Assembly (NCBI GenBank): GCA_964565705.1
Contig: CAZMGD010000176.1
Span: 1-5,801 of the forward strand
Source of the DNA: CAZMGD01 sp964565705
GTDB lineage: Bacteria > Actinomycetota > Acidimicrobiia > Acidimicrobiales > Ilumatobacteraceae
DNA: 5,801 bases
Direction: 5' to 3'
Both the position numbers and the translations under genes were made by a program. Position 1 is the stretch's first letter. Every line of letters starts with the position of its first letter. The notes beneath the pieces are model-generated. The model had not been told where the DNA came from and did no database searches. It worked only from the letters and a program-made list of their open reading frames with translations. This document shows positions 1-5,105 of this stretch, in pieces.

Positions 1-820
1 CGTCGGGCTGCCACCCGCCGACGAGCTGGTCGCCCTGGAGGTCGCGCACCGGCCGGCGCAGCTCCAACAGCAGTTGGAGGCTGAACGCGATCCGGCCGGT
101 CAGCACGTTCGGGTTGCCGGTCAGGAGTGCGAGCGCGGCCTCGGCCATCGTCTCCAGTGGCTCGAACATGGCCTCGTCGATCCAGCCACCCTCGACGAGC
201 GCGGGGGTGGCGATCGCCGCCTGCGGGCTGAGCGCGTTGACGGAGATGCCCTGCCCCTCGCACTCGCTGGCGGCGGCGACGGTGAGGCGGTTCAGCGCGG
301 CCTTCGGCGCGCCGTACACGAACCCCGCCTTGCCCGGCCGGTTGGTGGGGAACGGCGGACCGGGCGGCAGCTCGGCGGAGAACGTCGTCAGGTTGAGGAT
401 CGACCCGCTGCCCCGCTCGCGCATCGGGCCGATCACCGCACACATCAGCTCCCACGGCGCCCAGAGGTTCACCTGGAGGCTCGTCTCCAGCTGGGACGGT
501 GTCACCGCCTCGAACGCGCGGTAGCCGCCGGCCGCGGCATTGTTGACGAGGAGGTCGACCGGCCCGAACGCGTCGACGGTACGGGGCACGAGCTCGGAGC
601 GGCCACCGTCGGGATCGCTGAGGTCGCACGGCAGCACGACGCACCGGCCGCCCACTTGCTCGATGCGGGCCCGGGTGGCCTCCAGGCCCTCGACCGTACG
701 GGCGGTGATCGCCACCGCGGCCCCCTCGGCGGCGAGGCGCAGCGCGATCGCGGTGCCGGTGCCGCCCTGGCTGGCGCCGGTCACCAGCGCGACCTTCCCC
801 GCACAGGCGTTGCTCGACAT
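1..820 (-). CDS. Short-chain dehydrogenase/reductase (SDR), YxxxK-containing, 3' end cut by window edge
   Basis: Reading leftward from the ATG at 818-820, the frame stays open for 273 codons to the window edge, so only the extreme C-terminus is missing for a typical SDR. It should be a cytosolic NAD(P)-dependent oxidoreductase acting on a hydroxyl/keto pair. Visible motifs are the N-terminal Rossmann strand and glycine motif TGASQGGTG (residues 14-22, one residue longer than TGxxxGxG), CDLSD (65-69), NNAAAGG (93-99, variant of NNAG), an Asn in LQVNLW (N118), and YGAPK (Y169, K173). Arg41 after strand beta-2 suggests NADP(H), by inference. The catalytic Ser position appears to be Thr (T145/T146, in NLTTFSA), and about 10 extra Pro-rich residues (PPGPPFP) lie before the Tyr. 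It follows the other SDR gene by 5 nt, with no clear Shine-Dalgarno, so translational coupling is likely. Substrate unknown; an acyl-CoA or lipid intermediate is plausible from context. Confidence 0.88.
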   Translation of the reverse strand, partial: MSSNACAGKVALVTGASQGGTGTAIALRLAAEGAAVAITARTVEGLEATRARIEQVGGRCVVLPCDLSDPDGGRSELVPRTVDAFGPVDLLVNNAAAGGYRAFEAVTPSQLETSLQVNLWAPWELMCAVIGPMRERGSGSILNLTTFSAELPPGPPFPTNRPGKAGFVYGAPKAALNRLTVAAASECEGQGISVNALSPQAAIATPALVEGGWIDEAMFEPLETMAEAALALLTGNPNVLTGRIAFSLQLLLELRRPVRDLQGDQLVGGWQPD

Positions 821-825
821 CGGGG

Positions 826-1722
826 TCACGCCATCAGGTGTCGGGGCACGGCCGTGTTCAGGTCGGCGACGGTCCAGGGCGGGTTGCTGCGGTGGTCGCC
901 ACGGAAGATGGTTCGCTCGTTCACGTATCGCGACCAGCGGGCGATCTCGCCGCCGGACGCGTGGAAGACCTCGCCGCTGACGGCGCCGCCGGCCTCGGTG
1001 CACAGCCAGGTGACGATCGGGGCGACGTACTCGGCGGGGGGCATGCCGTCGTAGTCCTCCCACATCTCGTCGCTGATCTGCCCGCTCGCGTGCAGCTCCT
1101 CGAAGTGCTCGCGGCTGAGGTTGTGCAGGCGGGTGGACGCACCCGGGGCGAGGCAGTTCGCCGTGACGCCGGTACCGGCGTACTCGTGGGCCAGGGCCTT
1201 GGTCAGCGAGATCACGCCGCCCATCGACGCGGCGAAGATCGGGCTGCCGAGCAGGCCGGTCGCGCCGTATGACGTCGTGGTGACGATCCGCCCCCAGCCC
1301 CGCTCCAGCATCCCGGGCAGGACGGCCCGGCTCAGCCAGAACTTCTGCGACAGGAACAGGTCGATGAAGCGCCGGTACTCGTCGTCGGTGGCGTTGATGC
1401 TCGCCTCGAGCACCGCGCCGGCGCAGCCGACGAGGATGTCGACCTTGCCGAACGCATCGACGGCCAGCTCGACGGCGTGGGCGCAGCCGGCGGCGTCGGC
1501 GACGGAGTCGTGGCTGGCGGTGGCCCGTCCGCCGGCGGCGACGATCTCGGCGACCGTGGCGTCGGCCGGTCCGGACGAGGCGCCCTCGCCGACCTCGGTC
1601 GTGCCGAGGTCGTTGACGAGCACGCTGGCCCCGTGCGCGGCGAGCGACAGCGCGCACGCCTTGCCGATGCCGTTGCCGGCGCCGGTCACCAGCGCGACCC
1701 GGCCCTCCAGTTCACCGGTCAT
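826..1722 (-). CDS. MFE-2-like SDR with degenerate catalytic site (FxxxM instead of YxxxK)
   Basis: A 298-residue SDR. The Rossmann signature TGAGNGIG (13-20), the VNDLG motif with Asp38 (NAD preference), the G-A-D-x-x-V-x-E-I region and the APGASTR segment (192-198) resemble the (3R)-hydroxyacyl-CoA dehydrogenase part of peroxisomal multifunctional enzyme type 2 and related actinobacterial SDRs of about 300 aa. The active site is abnormal: where the family has YxxxK it reads FAASM (F163, M167); NNAG is GCAG (99-102); and the position of the usual Asn is Phe123. Ser151 is retained. Classical hydride-transfer chemistry is therefore doubtful, although dinucleotide binding looks intact. The ATG at 1720-1722 lies just before the first beta strand, with purine-rich GAGGGA (1734-1739) and GGGGA (1727-1731) upstream. 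It is the promoter-proximal gene of a minus-strand operon with the SDR starting at 820. Likely a non-catalytic or specialised partner subunit of that SDR (inference). Confidence 0.9.
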   Translation of the reverse strand: MTGELEGRVALVTGAGNGIGKACALSLAAHGASVLVNDLGTTEVGEGASSGPADATVAEIVAAGGRATASHDSVADAAGCAHAVELAVDAFGKVDILVGCAGAVLEASINATDDEYRRFIDLFLSQKFWLSRAVLPGMLERGWGRIVTTTSYGATGLLGSPIFAASMGGVISLTKALAHEYAGTGVTANCLAPGASTRLHNLSREHFEELHASGQISDEMWEDYDGMPPAEYVAPIVTWLCTEAGGAVSGEVFHASGGEIARWSRYVNERTIFRGDHRSNPPWTVADLNTAVPRHLMA

Positions 1723-1887
1723 CCCATCCCCGTTCCCTCGCGACGTGTGTGCCGACGATCATGGCGCAGGCTCGGTCTGCCCGGAGCAGCGAACGCCCGG
1801 CGGTCGCCCCGTGGGAAAATGGCAACTCATCTGCACCCGGGTCGTGGTGCTCTGTGGGTGTGCGCTCGACTCGGGCGCCGTGTCCCC
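1723..1887. promoter_or_regulatory. Divergent intergenic region, presumed promoters for both directions
   Basis: The leftward SDR operon and the rightward gene set start from this stretch, so promoters for both are expected here. The only distinctly AT-richer patch is near 1813-1830 (gggaaaatggcaactcat). I see no convincing -35/-10 pair and no clear operator: the KstR-type core AACnnGTT is absent. A weak CTGC-5 nt-GCAG inverted repeat lies at 1777-1789. The call rests on gene arrangement, not on a recognised motif. Confidence 0.4.
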
Positions 1888-1893
1888 AAGGAG
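1888..1893 (+). promoter_or_regulatory. Shine-Dalgarno (AAGGAG) for the 50-codon small ORF
   Basis: AAGGAG sits 7 nt upstream of the ATG at 1901. This near-ideal anti-16S match and spacing is among the best ribosome binding sites in the window and fixes the start of the small ORF, which would otherwise look like the tail of a longer, non-coding open frame. Confidence 0.7.
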
Positions 1894-1900
1894 CGACCCA

Positions 1901-2053
1901 ATGTCGTACGACATCCCCCTTGCCGAGCACCTGGCCGCCGAGCAGCGTCACGCCCTCGCCGATTCGACCGAGCTCGCCCGGTTCGTCCGCGACATCCGTC
2001 GGCGCCGCCGCCCGCGGCGGACCCGCCGGTTCGTGCTGAACCGCCGGGAGTGA
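1901..2053 (+). CDS. Small Arg-rich protein, 50 aa, function unknown
   Basis: ATG at 1901 to TGA at 2051-2053 gives a 50-residue protein. The N-terminal half (MSYDIPLAEH..., residues 1-26) looks soluble and probably alpha-helical, with mixed acidic and Ala/Leu residues. The C-terminal half is strongly basic: 14 Arg in total, with a run of five at 33-37 followed by PRRTRR (38-43) and a C-terminal RRE. There is no signal peptide, membrane segment or Cys. The evidence for coding is the strong AAGGAG site at 7 nt and the position as first gene after the divergent promoter region. Small proteins with a helical N-terminus and Arg-rich tail are common in actinobacteria but mostly uncharacterised; the tail could bind nucleic acid or another acidic partner (inference). 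It lies 55 nt upstream of the enoyl-CoA hydratase-like gene and may be its leader cistron. Confidence 0.6.
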   Translation: MSYDIPLAEHLAAEQRHALADSTELARFVRDIRRRRRPRRTRRFVLNRRE

Positions 2054-2108
2054 CGAGCGCCGCGTTCAGCGCAGTGGATGTCCGGCGAGGCGTCGCTCGG
2101 TCGGGCCG

Positions 2109-2843
2109 ATGAGCGATGATGCACGCATGGACGTCTCGGTGGAGGGATTGACGGTCGAGGTGCGCGACCGCGTCGGGTTCGTGACGCTCGATCGCCAGGA
2201 GCGACGCAACGCGCTGAGCGTGGCCATGCGCCAGGCGATCGAGCGCATCTGCGCCGACGTCGACGACGACCCGGACGTCGACGTGCTGGTGCTCCGGGCG
2301 CTCGGGCCCGTGTTCTGCGCCGGCGCCGACCTGACCGAGATCCGCGAGCTGGGCGGCTCGCTGCCCTCGACCGATCCCGGCGCCGCGCTCCGGTCGGTCG
2401 GCAAGCCCGTGCTGTGCGCGGTCGGCGGAGCGTGCGTGACCGGCGGCCTGGAGCTGGCCCTGAGCTGCGACCTGGTCGTCGCCTCGGACCGTGCGCGCTT
2501 CCGCGACACCCACGCCCGGCTCGGCGCACTGCCGCGCTGGGGGTTGTCGGTGCTCCTGCCCCGAGCCGTCGGGGTGACGAAGGCCAAGGAGATGACGCTG
2601 ACCGGCGCGTTCGTCGACGCCGAGGAGGCACTGCGCGTCGGGCTCGTCACCCGCGTCGTGGCCCACGACGAGCTCGACGCCGTCGTCGCCGCGCTCGCCG
2701 CCGAGATCGTCGCCGGTGACGCGCCGGCCCAACGGGCGTCGCTCGATCTCTACGAACGGGGTGTCGGCCTCGGCCCGGACGAGGCGTTCGAGCTGGAGCG
2801 CACCGTCGGTCAGGACTTCATGCGCGATCGGCCGTTCCAGTGA
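2109..2843 (+). CDS. Enoyl-CoA hydratase/isomerase (crotonase) family protein
   Basis: A 244-residue crotonase-fold protein, the usual size for soluble CoA-ester hydratases/isomerases. The N-terminus contains GFVTLDRQERRNALS (23-37), the substrate-pocket start; the first oxyanion-hole segment is FCAGADLTEI (69-78); and the second is GGACVTGGLELALSCD (106-121). Glu115 matches the first catalytic Glu (Glu144 of rat mitochondrial hydratase). The second catalytic Glu position (rat Glu164), 20 residues later, is His135 in FRDTHARLG, and the usual PG after it is PR (142-143). It therefore may not be a standard hydratase and could be an isomerase, a thioester hydrolase-like member or a slow hydratase. 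Start choice is uncertain: ATG 2109 lacks a good Shine-Dalgarno, and ATG 2127 (Met7) is an alternative. Its stop overlaps the next gene's GTG, indicating co-translation. Confidence 0.9.
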   Translation: MSDDARMDVSVEGLTVEVRDRVGFVTLDRQERRNALSVAMRQAIERICADVDDDPDVDVLVLRALGPVFCAGADLTEIRELGGSLPSTDPGAALRSVGKPVLCAVGGACVTGGLELALSCDLVVASDRARFRDTHARLGALPRWGLSVLLPRAVGVTKAKEMTLTGAFVDAEEALRVGLVTRVVAHDELDAVVAALAAEIVAGDAPAQRASLDLYERGVGLGPDEAFELERTVGQDFMRDRPFQ

Positions 2844-3286
2844 GCGTCCGGTTGAGCGACGAGGAGGCGTGGGCGTTCCTCACCGCCGGTCACACCGGGG
2901 TGCTGACCACCCTGCGCGCCGACGGGTTCCCGATCACCCTGCCGGTGTGGTTCGTCGTCGACGACGGCGCGGTGCTCGTCAGCGGCCCCGCCCGGACGAA
3001 GAAGTTCTCGCGGGTGCGCCACGACGACCGCTGCTCGTTCCTGGTGGAGTCGGGCGAGCGGTGGGTCGAGCTGCGCGCCGTGCACCTCACGGGGCGGGCG
3101 TCGCTCGTCGCCGACCCCGACTGGGCCCGCGTGGACGCACTGTTCGATGCCAAGTACGCCTCGTTCCGCACGCCGCGCGAGGAGATGCCCGAGCCCACGC
3201 AGGCCCACTACGACGGCGGCCGCGAGCTCCTCGCTATCCGGCCCGAGGGACGGTTCCTGACCTGGGACAACCGTAAGCTCCGGTGA
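2840..3286 (+). CDS. PPOX/FDOR split-barrel flavin- or F420-binding protein
   Basis: A 148-residue protein with the pattern of the FMN-binding split-barrel superfamily (pyridoxamine 5'-phosphate oxidase-like; flavin/deazaflavin oxidoreductases, probably FDOR-B). Strands are visible at GVLTTLRADGFPITLPVWFV (20-39) and AVLVSG (44-49). The cofactor-phosphate region RTKKFSRVRHDDRCSFLV (52-69) resembles the KARNLRRDPRVSLLV-type motif. V-E-L-R-A-V-H-L-T-G-R-A (76-87) is the typical later barrel strand. Family members use FMN or F420 to reduce or oxidise small molecules, or bind haem; F420 is plausible in an actinobacterium but is not proven here. It starts at GTG 2840, overlapping the crotonase stop by 4 nt (GTGA), which strongly suggests an operon and a linked function. 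Cytosolic: no signal peptide or membrane segment. Confidence 0.85.
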   Translation: MSVRLSDEEAWAFLTAGHTGVLTTLRADGFPITLPVWFVVDDGAVLVSGPARTKKFSRVRHDDRCSFLVESGERWVELRAVHLTGRASLVADPDWARVDALFDAKYASFRTPREEMPEPTQAHYDGGRELLAIRPEGRFLTWDNRKLR

Positions 3287-3342
3287 GCCCGGGCGAGGGC
3301 GCCGCGGCTAGACCGGACGCACCCAGGTCCGCCCACCCGAGC

Positions 3343-3348
3343 GAGGAG
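3343..3348 (+). promoter_or_regulatory. Shine-Dalgarno (GAGGAG) for the amidohydrolase gene
   Basis: GAGGAG lies 8 nt before the ATG at 3357. It supports that start and shows the gene is translated independently of the upstream split-barrel gene, which ends 70 nt earlier. The 3287-3342 stretch shows no obvious terminator hairpin, so read-through from the upstream operon is possible. Confidence 0.65.
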
Positions 3349-3356
3349 CGAATCCG

Positions 3357-5048
3357 ATGGCGACGTACGAACTGGTCATCAAGAACGGCATGGTCGTCGA
3401 CGGCACCGGCAACCAGCGCGTGCGCACCGACGTCGCGGTCACCGGCGGGCGCATCGCCAAGATCGGCCGGGTCGCCGCGGCGGACGCCGACCGGGTGATC
3501 GACGCCACCGGGCTGATCGTCGCGCCCGGCTTCATCGACCTCCACACCCACTACGACGCCCAGGTGTTCTGGGATCCGTACCTCACCACGTCCGGCTGGC
3601 ACGGGGTCACGTCGGTCGTGACGGGCAACTGCGGGTTCGGCTTCGCGCCGGTGCGACCGGAGCTGCGCGAGCGGGCGATGCTCTCGATGACCGCGGTCGA
3701 AGCGATCCCGACCGAGACGCTGCGCGAGGGACTGCCGTGGAACTGGACGACGTTCCCGGAGTACCTCGACGCGATCGAGCGGACGCCGCTCGCTCTCAAC
3801 GTCTTGCCGTACATGCCCGTCAACCCGCTACTGGTCTGGGTGCTCGGCCTCGACGCGGCGAAGGCCGGCGCGCAGCCGACGGACGAGCAGAACCAGGAGA
3901 TCGCCCGCCTGTTCGACGAGGCGTTGGCCGCCGGCGCCTGCGGGTGGTCGGCGCAGTGCCTCGGCAAGCCCGGCGAGTCCGCCGGGAACTTCCCACAGGG
4001 CGACTTCGACGGCACGCCGATGCCGACCGACATCATGTGGCCCGAGACGCGCCGAGTGCTCGCCGAGGTGCTCGGTGCCCGCGGCATCGGGTTCATGCAG
4101 GCGTCGGGCATTCCCGACGCCGAGGTGGAGGAGCTGGTCGAGATCAGCGGACGGCCGTTCATCTGGCAGGCCGTCGTCGCCAACGCGCTCACGCTGTACT
4201 ACAAGAACCGGCTGGAGTGGCTGCAGAGCTGCCGCGAGCGCGGCCTACCGATCTACGGCCAGGCGATGACCGTGGACGCGCCGATCCACTTCCACCTCGA
4301 CAACGAGTCGATCCTCGAGCGCAGCCCGCTCGCCCGGGTGCACGAGGCCCAGGGCACTGACGCCAAGCTCGCCGTGCTCGCCGATCCGGCCTTCCGCGAC
4401 GAGCTGCACGAGTTCCGCTCGATCGTGTTCAACACGTTCCCCGAGATGAAGCTGCGCAATGCCGAGAGCGAGCGCTTCGCCCCGTTCGCCGGGCAGAAGC
4501 TCGGCGACATCGCCGCCGCGCTCGGCTGCCGAGCCGTCGACGTGCTCTGCGACGCGTCCATCGCCGACCGCTTCGGCGCCGTGTTCGAGACCCAGCAGTT
4601 CCAGGCCAGCCTCGACGCGCTGAAGGAGCTGGTCGACGACCCGTACCTGATCCCCGGCCTGTCCGACGGTGGCGCGCACCTGAGCTTCCTGACGTCGGGC
4701 TGCTACGGCACCGAGTACGTGGCCCGCTTCGTGCGCGACGAGGCGATCACCACGCTGGAGCAGGCCCACTGGCGCCTCAGCGGGCTGCCGGCCCACTGCG
4801 CCGGGTTCCGCGACCGCGGCACCCTGACCGAGGGCGCCGCCGCCGACATCATCGTCTACGACCTCGCCGATCTGGCCTACGGCGACACCGAGTTCGTCGA
4901 CGACCTGCCCGCCGGCCAGACGCGAGCGATCGTGCGGGCCAGGGGCTACCGCTGGATCCTGGTCAACGGCGACCCGATCATCGAGGACGACCGCGAGACC
5001 GGCGCGGTCCCCGGCCGCCTCCTCCGCCACGGCCAGGCCCCGACCTGA
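3357..5048 (+). CDS. D-aminoacylase-type amidohydrolase (amidohydrolase superfamily, metal-dependent)
   Basis: A 563-residue protein of the N-acyl-D-amino-acid deacylase/D-hydantoinase-like group. The N-terminal beta-sandwich ends at VIDATGLIVAPGFIDLHTHY (47-66), which includes the metal-binding HxH (H63, H65). TGNCGFGFAP (89-98) carries the Cys (C92) typical of D-aminoacylases. GLSDGGAH (434-441) supplies the Asp (D437) at the end of the barrel, and the C-terminal sandwich carries GTLTEGAAADIIVYD and ILVNGDPI. The two barrel His residues that hold the second zinc site in Alcaligenes D-aminoacylase (H220, H250) are not evident: the regions read GFMQASG (245-251) and FIWQAVV (268-274). An unusual HFH (H311, H313) follows later. 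The expected role is hydrolysis of an amide, imide or cyclic amide bond in the cytosol, but the true substrate is unknown and deacylase annotation should be treated as family-level. Last gene before a strong hairpin. Confidence 0.9.
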   Translation: MATYELVIKNGMVVDGTGNQRVRTDVAVTGGRIAKIGRVAAADADRVIDATGLIVAPGFIDLHTHYDAQVFWDPYLTTSGWHGVTSVVTGNCGFGFAPVRPELRERAMLSMTAVEAIPTETLREGLPWNWTTFPEYLDAIERTPLALNVLPYMPVNPLLVWVLGLDAAKAGAQPTDEQNQEIARLFDEALAAGACGWSAQCLGKPGESAGNFPQGDFDGTPMPTDIMWPETRRVLAEVLGARGIGFMQASGIPDAEVEELVEISGRPFIWQAVVANALTLYYKNRLEWLQSCRERGLPIYGQAMTVDAPIHFHLDNESILERSPLARVHEAQGTDAKLAVLADPAFRDELHEFRSIVFNTFPEMKLRNAESERFAPFAGQKLGDIAAALGCRAVDVLCDASIADRFGAVFETQQFQASLDALKELVDDPYLIPGLSDGGAHLSFLTSGCYGTEYVARFVRDEAITTLEQAHWRLSGLPAHCAGFRDRGTLTEGAAADIIVYDLADLAYGDTEFVDDLPAGQTRAIVRARGYRWILVNGDPIIEDDRETGAVPGRLLRHGQAPT

Positions 5049-5053
5049 CCCAG

Positions 5054-5105
5054 AGTTCTCGGTCGGATTCTGGTCGTCAGAGGTACCAGAAACCGACCGA
5101 GAACT
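5054..5105. terminator. Bidirectional hairpin terminator between convergent genes
   Basis: A perfect 13-bp outer stem pairs AGTTCTCGGTCGG (5054-5066) with CCGACCGAGAACT (5093-5105). After one A/A mismatch (5067/5092), a perfect 7-bp inner stem pairs TTCTGGT (5068-5074) with ACCAGAA (5085-5091), around a 10-nt loop (5075-5084). It begins 6 nt after the amidohydrolase stop and ends directly before the stop of the convergent endonuclease gene (5106-5108), so it can terminate both. There is no T-tract, which is common for high-GC actinobacterial terminators. It could alternatively be a dispersed palindromic repeat. Confidence 0.75.

Noticed and set aside
74..1272. Long open frames on the plus strand opposite the SDR genes
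   Set aside because: High GC creates open antisense frames. Their translations are Arg/Gly/Ala-rich with no family motif, while the minus strand encodes clear SDR motifs throughout.
1777..1789. CTGC-5 nt-GCAG palindrome in the divergent intergenic region as an operator
   Set aside because: Four-base arms are expected by chance at this GC content, and no second copy was seen near the other gene starts.
1723..1900. KstR-type operator suggesting a steroid regulon
   Set aside because: I looked for the AACnnGTT core and did not find it, so the steroid link stays a guess based on gene families only.
1121..2053. 310-codon plus-strand open frame ending at 2053
   Set aside because: It runs antisense to the MFE-2-like SDR for most of its length. 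Only its last 50 codons, starting at ATG 1901 behind AAGGAG, look genuine.
2054..2099. Imperfect inverted repeat CGAGCGCCG / CGTCGCTCG after the small ORF
   Set aside because: Only 8 of 9 positions pair, across a 28-nt loop, in very GC-rich DNA. Could be an attenuator, but chance is as likely.
1827..2732. 301-codon minus-strand open frame opposite the crotonase gene
   Set aside because: No recognisable domain, low-complexity composition, and it covers a clear crotonase on the other strand.
4245..5030. 261-codon minus-strand open frame opposite the amidohydrolase
   Set aside because: It is the antisense shadow of a well-supported enzyme, with repetitive Val/Gly/Glu composition and no motif.
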